Below are positions 1 to 7,111 of a stretch of DNA of 10,432 bases, piece by piece; the first letter of the stretch is position 1, and the number at the start of each line of letters is the position of its first letter. The DNA is from an uncultured Holophagales bacterium. Lineage in GTDB: Bacteria > Acidobacteriota > Thermoanaerobaculia > UBA5066. Made by a program: the position numbers and the translations under genes. Location: positions 1 to 10,432 of the forward strand of contig CALMDF010000076.1 in assembly GCA_937864895.1 (NCBI GenBank). Direction: 5' to 3'. Under the pieces are notes generated by a model. It was not told the origin of the DNA, did not search any database, and saw only the letters and a program-made list of their open reading frames with translations.

Positions 1-651
1 GGCTCTCTGGACGGCAAGGAGTACTACGACCCCGCCGCCACGGCGGAGAGGGTCGCGGCCCACGCGACCCACTTCTGCGACCTCCTCGGGGAGACGGCCG
101 CGAACGACCCGGCGGCCCGCGTCATCGTCGCGATGTTCGACTTCGAGCTCTTCGGGCACTGGTGGTTCGAGGGGATCGACTTCCTCGGCTCCGTCTTCCG
201 CGAGCTGGCCCGGCGCGCCGGGCGGGTGCGCCCGGCGACGGCCTGGGAGGCCGTGTCGGAGGCGGCAGACGCCCCCGGGATCCCGCTCCCGGCGGGCTCC
301 TGGGGCCGGGACGGGGACTTCAGCGTCTGGGACAACCCGGCGACGGCGGACTACTGGCGGAGAGTCGAGGAGGCCGAGGAGTCGCTTCCCCTCGTCGCCG
401 CGCTCGACCCGCGCCTCCTCCCCGCCACGCTCCGGCAGGCGCTTCTCCTCCAGGCGTCCGACTGGCCCTTCCTCGTCGAGAACGGATCGGCCCGCGACTA
501 CGCCGAGCGGCGGATCGAGGAGCACTCCGCCGCGATCCGCTCGCTCGTCCGGCTCGCCGGGCGCCCGGGCCCGCGCGGGCGCGAGGAGGCCCTCTTCCTC
601 GCGCGGCTCGCCCGGAGGGACCGCGCCTTCGCGGCGGAGCTCGGCGACTGA
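1..651 (+). CDS. GH57 (DUF1957-type) 1,4-alpha-glucan branching enzyme, C-terminal part
   Basis: The reading frame is open from the first base to a TGA at 649-651, giving 216 residues of a protein whose start lies before the window. Residues 46-58 read MFDFELFGHWWFE, matching conserved motif 4 of glycoside hydrolase family 57, whose Asp (here D47) is one of the two catalytic carboxylates in characterised GH57 branching enzymes. Other family-like blocks are KEYYDP near residue 6, GSWGRDGDFSVWDNP around residues 99-113, and LLLQASDWPFL followed by ARDYAERR around residues 147-170, in the alpha-helical C-terminal domain. The likely reaction is formation of alpha-1,6 branches on glycogen-like glucans in the cytoplasm. 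The catalytic Glu half and the sequences that separate branching enzymes from amylases or 4-alpha-glucanotransferases are off the window, so the exact reaction is inferred. The gene is not obviously linked to the next one, which lies 102 nt downstream with its own ribosome binding site. Confidence 0.9.
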   Translation, partial: GSLDGKEYYDPAATAERVAAHATHFCDLLGETAANDPAARVIVAMFDFELFGHWWFEGIDFLGSVFRELARRAGRVRPATAWEAVSEAADAPGIPLPAGSWGRDGDFSVWDNPATADYWRRVEEAEESLPLVAALDPRLLPATLRQALLLQASDWPFLVENGSARDYAERRIEEHSAAIRSLVRLAGRPGPRGREEALFLARLARRDRAFAAELGD

Positions 652-705
652 CGGCCAGGGCCGGGCGTTCCCTCCGCACCGACGTCCGCTCGCGGGGCCT
701 CAACG

Positions 706-711
706 TAGAAT
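706..711 (+). promoter_or_regulatory. Possible -10 element for the superoxide dismutase gene
   Basis: TAGAAT differs from the TATAAT consensus at one position and lies in the 102-nt gap between the GH57 stop and the SOD start. It would give a 5' leader of about 35 nt. No convincing -35 hexamer is seen 16-18 nt upstream, so this is only a candidate. Confidence 0.25.
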
Positions 712-739
712 CGAGGAGACCCCGCAGATCCCTCTAGAG

Positions 740-745
740 AAAGGA
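740..745 (+). promoter_or_regulatory. Ribosome binding site of the superoxide dismutase gene
   Basis: AAAGGA lies 8 nt before the ATG at 754. This good Shine-Dalgarno spacing supports that ATG as the start and indicates independent translation from the GH57 gene upstream. Confidence 0.7.
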
Positions 746-753
746 CGATCCCC

Positions 754-1356
754 ATGGCCTACCAGGCGAAGAGCTACGACCATCTCCTCGGAACCCCGGG
801 ATTCTCGGACACCCTCCTGAAGAATCACTTCACCCTCTACCAGGGCTACGTCGCGAACACGAACAAGGTCAACGACGAGCTGGCCGTCCTCCTCGTCGAC
901 GGCAAGCAGGGCTCTCCCGCCTTCGCGGAGCTCAAGCGCCGCTTCGGCTGGGAGTGGAACGGCATGCGCCTCCACGAGTACTACTTCGGGAACATGAAGA
1001 ACGGAGGCGTCGCTCTCGACCCGAACTCCGCGCTCGGGAAGAAGCTCGCGGCGGATTTCGGCTCGCTCGAAGCCTGGGAGAGGCACTTCAAGGCCGTCGG
1101 CGCCATGCGCGGCATCGGCTGGACGACCCTCTACCAGGACCCGGCCACGGGCCAGCTCATGAACATGTGGATCGGCGAGCACGACGGCGGCCACCCGGCC
1201 GGCGGCACGCTCCTCATGATCATGGACGTCTTCGAGCACGCCTTCATGGTCGACTACGGCCTCAAGCGCGCCGACTACATCGAGGCCTTCTTCAAGGCGG
1301 TCGACTGGTCGGTCGTCGCGGCCCGCTTCGACGCGGCGCCGAAGCTCGCGCTGTAG
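754..1356 (+). CDS. Divergent Fe/Mn-family superoxide dismutase
   Basis: This 200-residue protein belongs to the iron/manganese superoxide dismutase family, which converts superoxide to hydrogen peroxide and oxygen. It has no signal peptide, so it is probably cytoplasmic. The four expected metal ligands are visible: H25 (LLKNHF), H74 (MRLHEYYF), D158 and H162 (MDVFEHAF). The GxGW block (G120-W123) and the C-terminal helix (FFKAVDWSVVA) also fit the family. The N-terminal domain departs from E. coli SodA/SodB: the ligand His is followed by FTLYQGYV instead of YGKHHQTYV, so the paired His of the substrate channel is missing, while a channel Tyr (Y32) is kept. The motif near the MnSOD second-shell Gln reads GEHD, putting H143 there, as in archaeal and mycobacterial enzymes. 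Metal choice cannot be read from the sequence. The gene is a monocistronic unit bounded by a hairpin. The family is secure; full catalytic activity is likely but unproven. Confidence 0.9.
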   Translation: MAYQAKSYDHLLGTPGFSDTLLKNHFTLYQGYVANTNKVNDELAVLLVDGKQGSPAFAELKRRFGWEWNGMRLHEYYFGNMKNGGVALDPNSALGKKLAADFGSLEAWERHFKAVGAMRGIGWTTLYQDPATGQLMNMWIGEHDGGHPAGGTLLMIMDVFEHAFMVDYGLKRADYIEAFFKAVDWSVVAARFDAAPKLAL

Positions 1357-1385
1357 GACCTCGTCCTCTCCGAAGTACCTGGGCA

Positions 1386-1409
1386 GCGGGCGGGCTTCGG
1401 CCCGCCCGC
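1386..1409. terminator. Strong hairpin between convergent genes, probable bidirectional terminator
   Basis: A perfect 10-bp stem (GCGGGCGGGC / GCCCGCCCGC) closes a TTCG tetraloop, an unusually stable loop. It sits 29 nt after the SOD stop and 11 nt after the stop of the convergent helicase gene. There is no T-run on either side, so it is not a classical intrinsic terminator, but the position and stability fit transcript-end formation for both genes in a very GC-rich genome. Confidence 0.65.
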
Positions 1410-1420
1410 CGTCCGTGCGG

Positions 1421-4400
1421 CTACAGCGCCCGCCAGGAGTAGGCCGGGCCGTCGCGCGTGAAGCCGAGGCCTTCCAGGAGCGTCGAGAAAGGGGACCCCG
1501 CAGCCTCCCTGCCCGCGACGGCGGCGACGACGAGGCGCCTGGGGCGCCCGAGGGGATCGCGGCCGCGCCGGAGAAGTCCCTGCAGCTCCCGGACCGCCGC
1601 CTTCACCGCGCGGTCCGCCGCGTCCTTTCCGACGACGAGATCTCCCCCGCCCGAGAGGGTGACGACCGCCTCCCCCCGCCGGAGGACGCACCAGCCGTCG
1701 CGCGGGGCGTCGAGGCCGAGGAGGACGGGGTCCGAACCCGCGACCGCGGCGAGCCCCTCCTCCGGTTCCGCCTCGTCCCGGGCCTCGCGCATCGCGCGCA
1801 GCTCCTCGACGGTGCCGGGCTCGGCGTACTGGAGGGGGCCGTCCCCCTCGACGAACTCGCCGCGCCTCACGTCGCCGCGCAGCTCCATCCGCGCGAAGGC
1901 CGGCGCGACCTCGCTCCAGGAGAGCGCCCCTTCCGCCTCCTCGACGACCCGCCGCGACGCGACCCCCCAGCGGGCGAGGAGGAGGCGCGCCCAGGCCTCC
2001 TCGCGCTCGCCGGGGTGAAGGTCCTCGCCCAGGACCGCCGGCGCCCCGAGGAGCGACCACCGCCCCGAGAGGACCTGCGACGACGGCCCGGCCGCCCGCG
2101 GGGAGAACCCGAGACGCGACGCGACGCGGGCCTCGGCCGCCCGGAGGGCGGGGCGCGACGGGGGGTGCCCGAACGAGGGGGCCGGCGCCTCGCGAGGGGC
2201 CGCCGCGCGTTTCGCCCTGAGGAGCTCGCGCAGGCCGTGGAAGCCGTCTCCCGTGACGAGCCCCGCGAGGAGGAGCTCCCGAAGGGCCCGCACGAGGGCG
2301 TCGGCCTTCAGGCCGAGGGGTCCGGCGAGGTCCGAGAGGAAAGAGGCCCCGCCGAGCGCGAGCGCCCCGTGCAGCGCGCCCGCCGCCGGGGAAAGCGTCT
2401 CGAGGGGCGCCGGAGCCCCGGGGAGGACGAAACGCCCCTCGCCCCGGAAGAAGACCGTCATCCTCGCCGGGCGGAGCTCCTTCTCTCCCGTGAGCCGCCA
2501 GACGAGGAGGCCGCGCGCCGAGAGGGCGTCGAGGGCGTCCGGCTCCGGCTCGGCGAGCCGCGCCGGCAGGATCGCCGCCTCCCACGCGGCGACAGGGAGC
2601 GGAAGGCCGCGCAGGAGCCCGAGGGCGCGCTCCGCGCCGTCCGGGCCGGCAAAACGCGCGCCGGGGACGACCCCTTGCCGCCGCGCGACGAGGTCCCGCC
2701 GGACAGCCGCCGGAACCGGGCGGATCTCCCCCCGCAGGATCGCGAGCGTCTTTCGCCGGATCGACTCGGCGAGGCGCGCCCCGGCGAAGCGGCGCTCTCC
2801 CGCCGCGCCTCCGAGCCGCCCCGCCACGACGAGCGCCTCGAGCCGGAGCCGCTCGAGCGAGTCGACGACGTCCGTCTCGCTGAGGCCGTACCTGAGCGCG
2901 ACCTCGCGGGCCGTCGCCGGCCCCCGCGTCGCCACGTACCCGAGGACGAGCCGGTCGCGCTCCTCCCGCGAGAGCGTCCCGGCCGCGAGCGCCTCCCAGA
3001 GCCCCCGCTCCTCGGCCGCCACGAGCCGCTCCTCGCCGGCGACTCGCACGAGGAGCACCGACCCCCGCCGCTCCAGCTCCCCGATCCACCCCAGCCCCTC
3101 GCCCGTCGACCGCTCCCGCGCCTCGGACGGGGTCAGGTCTTGATTTTCCATTATAGCGAGGAGGAGCTCCTCGGCCGTGCGGGCCATCCGCCGGGGCGCG
3201 AGCCGCGTGGCGTCGGCCCGCGCCGCGTCGGCGGCCTCGGGGCGGAGGCCGTCGTCGAGGTCCTCGCCGAGGACTTCGCCGAGGAGGGCGCGGTTCGCGG
3301 CGACGGCGTGGAGGTCCCGCTCGGCGCGCGGGGCGTCCCACTCGTACATGTAGACCGCGACGAACTTGAAGAGGAGCGAGGCGGCCGCGGGCGAAGGGGC
3401 GCGGCGCTTCTCGAGGACGCGCTCGACCTCCCCGCTCTCCATCCGCGCGAGGAGGTCGAGGAGGCGGTCCATCTCCCAGAGGTCGCGGAGGCAGTCACGG
3501 TACGTCTCGGCGACGACGGGGAAGTCGGGGAGGGACCGGGTCGACTGGAGGAGGTCGCGCGCCTTGAGCCGCTGGAGCCAGAACGGGGTCCGGCGGCCGC
3601 TCCGGAGGCGCGGCAGGAGGAGGGCGCGCTGGGCGTTCCCGCGGAAGCGGGCCCCGAACATTGGCGAGTTCGGGAGCTGCGCGAGGAGCCGCTCCCGGGC
3701 CTCGGCGGGGCCGATGCGCGCGAGGCGCTCGAGGGGGACCTCCCGCTCGGCGCTCGGGGTCCGGAGGAGGATGCCGTCGTCGGAGGCGACGGTCTCGACG
3801 TCGACCCCCGTCTCCTCGCGGAGGACCGCCGAGAGGACGAGCGACCAGGGGAGGTTCACGCCGCGGCCGAAGAGGGAGCGGACGACGACGCACGGGTCGC
3901 CGAGGTCGTTCGGGAAGGTCTCGAAGACGACGCAGAGGTCGGAGGCGAGCCCGCCCGACTCGGTCACCTCCCGCCTCACGGAGCCGACGATCGCGGCGGT
4001 GGCGTCGGGGGTCGTCGCGTAGCGAGCGGCGAGGAGATCGTTCAGGGCCGGGTCTTCGAGATGTTCGGCGACGAACCGCTTCAGCCGCCCGATCCGCACC
4101 CCGAGCGCTCCCGTCCGGCCCAGCCCCTCGCCCCGCCAGAACGGCATGCGCGGCGCGGGCTGGCCGTGGGCCTCCTCGACGACGACGGTGCTGTGCCCGA
4201 TCTCCACGGCCCGCCACGCCTTCGAGCCGAGGAGGAAGACGTCCCCCTCCTTCGTTTCGTGGACGAACTCCTCGTCGAGCTCGCCGACGGCGGTCTTCCG
4301 GTCCTGGAGGACGGCGCGGAACGTCCCGCGGTCGCCGATCGTCCCTCCGTCGAGGAGCGCGGCGAGCCGGGCGGCGGGGAGCGGCGTGACCCGATCCGTC

Positions 4401-5863
4401 GCGCGGTCCCAGACGAGCTTCGCCGCGAGCTCGGCGAAGCGCTCCCGCGGGTACTTCCCCGAGAGCATCGCGAGCGTCTCGAGGAAGAGGGAGCGCAGCA
4501 GGGCCCTGTAGGGATACGCCTTCCGCACGAGGGCGAAGAGCTCTGCCGCTGTGACGGGGACCTCGTCGGCGGCGCGGGCAACGCTCTCGGCGACGAGCTG
4601 CTGGGCGAGGACGTCGAGCGGGAAGTCGGGCGGACGGGTCTCCTCGACGGCCCCCTCCCGCATCGCCTCGGCCGTCGCGGCGCTCTCGAAGAGGTCGTCG
4701 AGGTAGAGGGGAACGAAGAGTCCGCGCGCCGTCTCGCCGACGAGGTGCCCCGAGCGGCCGACGCGCTGGAGCCCGCGGGCGATCCCCTTCGGGCTCTCGA
4801 GGAGGACGACCGAGTCGACGTGCCCGACGTCGATCCCGAGCTCGAGGGAGCCGGTCGCGACGAGGACGGGCAGCTCGCCGGCCTTGAGGGCCTTCTCGAT
4901 CTTCTCCCGGGCCGGCCGCGAGACCGATCCGTGGTGCGTGAGGACGTCCGTCCCCGTCGCGTCCGAGAGCTTGCGGGCGACCTTCTCGGCGAGCCTCCGG
5001 TTGTTGCAGAAGACGAGCGTCGTCTTCCGCGCCGCGGCCTCCGCGACGACGGCCTCCACGGCGGGCCCCCAAGCGAAGCCGTCGGGGAGGGAGCGGAAGT
5101 CGCCCGCGGGGGAGCTCACCGTGAGGTCGAGCGCCTTCCTCGCCTCGACGACGACGGAGCGCACGGCGCGCCCCGTCCCGGCGGCGAAAGAGGCGACGAC
5201 GTCGACCGGCGCGACGGTCGCCGAGAGGGCGATCCTCTGCGGGGAGGCGCCCCCGGCCCGCGCGACGAGCTCCTCGAGCCTCTCGAGCGAGAGGGCGAGG
5301 TGGCTCCCGCGCTTCGTTCCGGCGACGGAGTGGACCTCGTCGAGGATGACGGTCCGGACCCCCTCGAGCGCCCGCCGGCCCGAGCCGGTCAGCATCAGGT
5401 AGAGCGACTCGGGGGTCGTGATGAGGACGTCCGGCGGCGATCTGACCTGGCTCGTTCGCTCGCGCGAGGGAGTGTCGCCGGTACGGACCCCCGTCGTGAG
5501 CGGAACCCGGTCCGCGCCGAGCTGCGCGGCGATCCCGGCGCGCGGCCTCTCGAGGTTCCGTTGGACGTCGTTGTCGAGCGCCTTCAGCGGCGAGACGTAG
5601 AGCGTCGCGAGGCGGGGGGCGGTGTCGCCGGCGAGACGGCGCCGAAGCGTCGCGTCGAGCGCGACGAGGAAGGCCGCGAGCGTCTTGCCCGTCCCGGTCG
5701 GGGAGACGAGGAGGACGTTCTCCCCCTCCTCGATCGCCGGCCAGGAATCCCGCTGGGCGGGAGTGGGGCCCCCGGGGAAGGCCTCCCGGAACCAGGCGGC
5801 GACGGCGGGGTGGAAGAGGTCGAGCGGGTCGGCCGGGGGGCCCCGGCGCGAGCGGGGGCTCAC
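1421..5863 (-). CDS. lhr: Lhr-type DEAD/DEAH-box superfamily 2 helicase
   Basis: This 1480-residue ATP-dependent helicase is of the 'large helicase-related' family (E. coli Lhr is about 1538 residues), linked to nucleic-acid repair. Helicase motifs, counted from the GTG start, are: I SPTGTGKT (54-61), Ia VSPLKAL (90-96), Ib TTPESLYLML (149-158), II DEVH (175-178), III SAT (214-216), IV LVFCNNRR (283-290), V VATGSLELGID (335-345), VI QRVGRSGH (366-373). Lhr-specific blocks follow, including FRGNAQRALLLPR near 740 and YMYEWDAPRAERDL near 840, then a long C-terminal winged-helix region (IRRKTLAILRGEIRPVP, near 1020). The GTG at 5863 is preferred because it overlaps the upstream stop as GTGA. An ATG at 5938 would overlap the upstream gene by 79 nt and add only an Arg/Gly-rich stretch that looks non-coding. 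No Shine-Dalgarno precedes the GTG, which fits translational coupling. Residues 903-913 are encoded by a dispersed AT-rich repeat (see separate entry). The metallophosphoesterase and ligase neighbours seen with some bacterial Lhr genes are absent here. Confidence 0.93.
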   Translation of the reverse strand: MSPRSRRGPPADPLDLFHPAVAAWFREAFPGGPTPAQRDSWPAIEEGENVLLVSPTGTGKTLAAFLVALDATLRRRLAGDTAPRLATLYVSPLKALDNDVQRNLERPRAGIAAQLGADRVPLTTGVRTGDTPSRERTSQVRSPPDVLITTPESLYLMLTGSGRRALEGVRTVILDEVHSVAGTKRGSHLALSLERLEELVARAGGASPQRIALSATVAPVDVVASFAAGTGRAVRSVVVEARKALDLTVSSPAGDFRSLPDGFAWGPAVEAVVAEAAARKTTLVFCNNRRLAEKVARKLSDATGTDVLTHHGSVSRPAREKIEKALKAGELPVLVATGSLELGIDVGHVDSVVLLESPKGIARGLQRVGRSGHLVGETARGLFVPLYLDDLFESAATAEAMREGAVEETRPPDFPLDVLAQQLVAESVARAADEVPVTAAELFALVRKAYPYRALLRSLFLETLAMLSGKYPRERFAELAAKLVWDRATDRVTPLPAARLAALLDGGTIGDRGTFRAVLQDRKTAVGELDEEFVHETKEGDVFLLGSKAWRAVEIGHSTVVVEEAHGQPAPRMPFWRGEGLGRTGALGVRIGRLKRFVAEHLEDPALNDLLAARYATTPDATAAIVGSVRREVTESGGLASDLCVVFETFPNDLGDPCVVVRSLFGRGVNLPWSLVLSAVLREETGVDVETVASDDGILLRTPSAEREVPLERLARIGPAEARERLLAQLPNSPMFGARFRGNAQRALLLPRLRSGRRTPFWLQRLKARDLLQSTRSLPDFPVVAETYRDCLRDLWEMDRLLDLLARMESGEVERVLEKRRAPSPAAASLLFKFVAVYMYEWDAPRAERDLHAVAANRALLGEVLGEDLDDGLRPEAADAARADATRLAPRRMARTAEELLLAIMENQDLTPSEARERSTGEGLGWIGELERRGSVLLVRVAGEERLVAAEERGLWEALAAGTLSREERDRLVLGYVATRGPATAREVALRYGLSETDVVDSLERLRLEALVVAGRLGGAAGERRFAGARLAESIRRKTLAILRGEIRPVPAAVRRDLVARRQGVVPGARFAGPDGAERALGLLRGLPLPVAAWEAAILPARLAEPEPDALDALSARGLLVWRLTGEKELRPARMTVFFRGEGRFVLPGAPAPLETLSPAAGALHGALALGGASFLSDLAGPLGLKADALVRALRELLLAGLVTGDGFHGLRELLRAKRAAAPREAPAPSFGHPPSRPALRAAEARVASRLGFSPRAAGPSSQVLSGRWSLLGAPAVLGEDLHPGEREEAWARLLLARWGVASRRVVEEAEGALSWSEVAPAFARMELRGDVRRGEFVEGDGPLQYAEPGTVEELRAMREARDEAEPEEGLAAVAGSDPVLLGLDAPRDGWCVLRRGEAVVTLSGGGDLVVGKDAADRAVKAAVRELQGLLRRGRDPLGRPRRLVVAAVAGREAAGSPFSTLLEGLGFTRDGPAYSWRAL
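3125..3156 (-). repeat. Copy 1 of a dispersed ~30-nt AT-rich repeat, inside the helicase gene
   Basis: The plus-strand segment 3129-3148 reads GGGGTCAGGTCTTGATTTTC. The same 20-mer occurs, inverted, at 7120-7139. Extending to 3125-3156 against 7112-7143 gives 29 of 32 identical positions. In the helicase frame (minus strand) it encodes AIMENQDLTPS at residues 903-913, using ATA, GAA, AAT and CAA codons that are rare in this gene. The frame is kept on both sides. It lies between the Lhr core and the C-terminal winged-helix region. Confidence 0.8.
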
Positions 5864-6186
5864 GGCGCGGCGGAGAGCTTTCGCCGCGCCTCCGCGTCGG
5901 CCACGGCCTCGCGGAGGAACTGGTCGAGGAGGTCCCACGGATCCACGGCGAAGCGTTCTCCGGCGCCGGGGCCGGTCCTCTCGAAGACGAGCTTCACGCC
6001 GACGTCGGCCTTCCCGTCGAAGGGGGCCTCGACGCCGATCGAGAAGACCGCGGCGAGGGGCCTCCCGCGCCCGTCCGCTCCGACGACCGTCACGGTGCGG
6101 TGCGCGGAGGTCCCGTTGATCGCGTCGAGGAGCGCGAGCTCCTCGGCCGTCGCGGCGGGGAAGGAGGTCCAGCGTTCCCGGTTCAC
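5860..6186 (-). CDS. Unrecognised 108-residue protein coupled to the Lhr helicase
   Basis: I do not recognise this protein family. From a GTG at 6186 it gives 108 residues with no membrane segment, signal peptide or cysteine. The order is: a short N-terminus (NRERWTSFPAAT), a helix (ELALLDAINGT), a probable beta region (RTVTVVGADG, LAAVFSIGVE, DVGVKLVFER), and a C-terminal amphipathic helix starting DPWDLLDQFLREAV. It looks like a small soluble alpha/beta domain. Its TGA overlaps the helicase GTG in a GTGA tetranucleotide, so the two are co-transcribed and probably made in a fixed ratio; a role alongside Lhr is inferred only from this. An ATG at 6462 would extend the frame antisense through the 5' end of the SDR gene and is rejected. 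Codon composition matches the neighbours. That it is a real gene rests on the tight overlap, the promoter-like hexamer and a protein-like composition. Confidence 0.7.
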   Translation of the reverse strand: MNRERWTSFPAATAEELALLDAINGTSAHRTVTVVGADGRGRPLAAVFSIGVEAPFDGKADVGVKLVFERTGPGAGERFAVDPWDLLDQFLREAVADAEARRKLSAAP

Positions 6187-6193
6187 GACCGGG

Positions 6194-6199
6194 AGTATA
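6194..6199 (-). promoter_or_regulatory. Candidate -10 element for the small gene and helicase pair
   Basis: On the minus strand TATACT stands out in otherwise GC-rich DNA and ends 7 nt before the GTG at 6186. A -10 box at this distance would place the transcription start at or next to the GTG, which would make the message leaderless. No Shine-Dalgarno sequence is visible before that GTG. No clear -35 hexamer is seen. Confidence 0.45.
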
Positions 6200-6278
6200 G
6201 GGAGGCGGCCGCGGTTCGGCCGGCGGGCGCCTCCGGAGCTCGAGGGGTTAACGTATCGGGACCCGACGGCGAGGCGCG

Positions 6279-6284
6279 AGGAGG
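6279..6284 (+). promoter_or_regulatory. Ribosome binding site of the SDR gene
   Basis: AGGAGG, a full match to the core Shine-Dalgarno sequence, ends 5 nt before the ATG at 6290. This fixes the start of the SDR gene against other in-frame upstream codons. The 103-nt divergent gap (6187-6289) otherwise holds a small CGGCCG-N5-CGGCCG repeat and no clear plus-strand promoter. Confidence 0.8.
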
Positions 6285-6289
6285 CGGAA

Positions 6290-7108
6290 ATGGCGAGGAC
6301 GGTGCTGGTGACCGGGGGCGGGACGGGGCTCGGGAAAGCGGCGGCGCTCCGCTTCGCCCGCGAGGGGGACAGGGTGGCGGTCTGCGGGCGGCGCGCGGAG
6401 GTCCTCGCGGCGGCGTCGAGGGAGATCGCCGCGGCGGGCGCCGCCGACGTCGCGACCTTCACCTGCGACGTGAGGTACGACGACGACGTGGCGAAGATGG
6501 CCGCCGCCCTTCACGAGAAGTGGGGCGCCCTCGACGTCCTCCTCGCGAACGCCGCGGGGAACTTCGTCTGCCCGGCCGAGGAGCTCTCCCCGAACGGCTG
6601 GAAAGCGGTCATCGAGATCGTCCTGAACGGTACCTTCTTCTGCTGTTCGGCGTTCGGCCGCAGGATGATCGAGGCCCATGCCGCGGACGGGAGGGGGCGG
6701 TCGATCGTCACGGTCGTCGCCGACTACGCGTGGGCCGCGGGGCCGGGCGTCATCCACTCGGCGGCCGCGAAGGCCGGGGTCCTCGCCCTGACGCGGACGC
6801 TCGCCGTCGAGTGGGCGCGGCACGGCATCCGCGCGAACGCCGTCTCGCCGGGGCCGTTCCGCTCGGAAGGAACCGACAAGAACCTCTGGCTCGACGAGAC
6901 GCTCGCGAAGGAGATCGTCGAGTCGATCCCGCTGGGCCGCTACACGACCGCCGCCGAGGTCGCCGAGTCGATCGCCTTCCTCGCCGACGAGACGAAGGCG
7001 GCGTACATCACCGGAGCCTGCCTCCCCGTGGACGGAGGGCACTGGCTGACCGGGACGAACCTGGGGTTCCTCGGGGCGGTCTCGAGGGCGGAGAAGCCTC
7101 CCCGCTAG
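6290..7108 (+). CDS. SDR-family oxidoreductase, 2,4-dienoyl-CoA reductase type
   Basis: This 272-residue protein has a classical short-chain dehydrogenase/reductase layout: nucleotide-binding TGGGTGLGK (8-16), CDV (59-61) near the adenine pocket, NAAG (87-90), catalytic Lys K161, SPGP (186-189) and a C-terminal PVDGGHWL. The residue four before the Lys, normally the catalytic Tyr, is Ser (S157 in HSAAAKAG). The same Ser-x-x-x-Lys arrangement, followed by a similar AGV..L...LA.EW...GIR.N..SPGP run, is typical of mitochondrial and peroxisomal 2,4-dienoyl-CoA reductases. The expected reaction is therefore NADPH-dependent reduction of 2,4-dienoyl-CoA during unsaturated fatty-acid degradation, in the cytoplasm. 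The R34-R35 pair after the second strand (VCGRR) suits NADPH. No other beta-oxidation gene is in the window, so substrate choice is an inference from the active-site pattern. The gene is transcribed divergently from the helicase pair and converges on the efflux operon. Confidence 0.85.
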   Translation: MARTVLVTGGGTGLGKAAALRFAREGDRVAVCGRRAEVLAAASREIAAAGAADVATFTCDVRYDDDVAKMAAALHEKWGALDVLLANAAGNFVCPAEELSPNGWKAVIEIVLNGTFFCCSAFGRRMIEAHAADGRGRSIVTVVADYAWAAGPGVIHSAAAKAGVLALTRTLAVEWARHGIRANAVSPGPFRSEGTDKNLWLDETLAKEIVESIPLGRYTTAAEVAESIAFLADETKAAYITGACLPVDGGHWLTGTNLGFLGAVSRAEKPPR

Positions 7109-7111
7109 ATC

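Noticed and set aside
732..739. CTCTAGAG palindrome just before the SOD ribosome binding site
   Set aside because: It is only 8 bp with no loop, too short to support an operator or a hairpin claim.
162..755. Several alternative-frame open stretches on both strands across the GH57 gene
   Set aside because: All are Arg/Pro/Ala-rich translations with no known motif, overlapping the well-supported GH57 frame.
5864..5938. Longer helicase N-terminus starting from ATG at 5938
   Set aside because: It would overlap the coupled small gene by 79 nt, and the added 25 residues are Arg/Gly/Pro-rich with no family resemblance. The GTG at 5863 forms the compact GTGA overlap.
6206..6222. CGGCCG-N5-CGGCCG repeat in the divergent gap as a possible operator
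   Set aside because: CGGCCG is a short self-complementary GC word expected often by chance in such GC-rich DNA, and no regulator gene is nearby.
6187..6462. Longer form of the small gene starting from ATG at 6462
   Set aside because: The extra 92 residues lie antisense to the SDR nucleotide-binding region and would cross its promoter and ribosome binding site.
1415..7108. An uninterrupted plus-strand frame of about 1.9 kilocodons running antisense to the helicase and into the SDR gene
   Set aside because: Its antisense part is Arg/Pro/Glu-rich with no recognisable domain, while the opposite strand has every Lhr helicase motif. Such open antisense frames are expected in very GC-rich coding DNA. 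Only the part from the ATG at 6290, with a perfect Shine-Dalgarno, is a gene.
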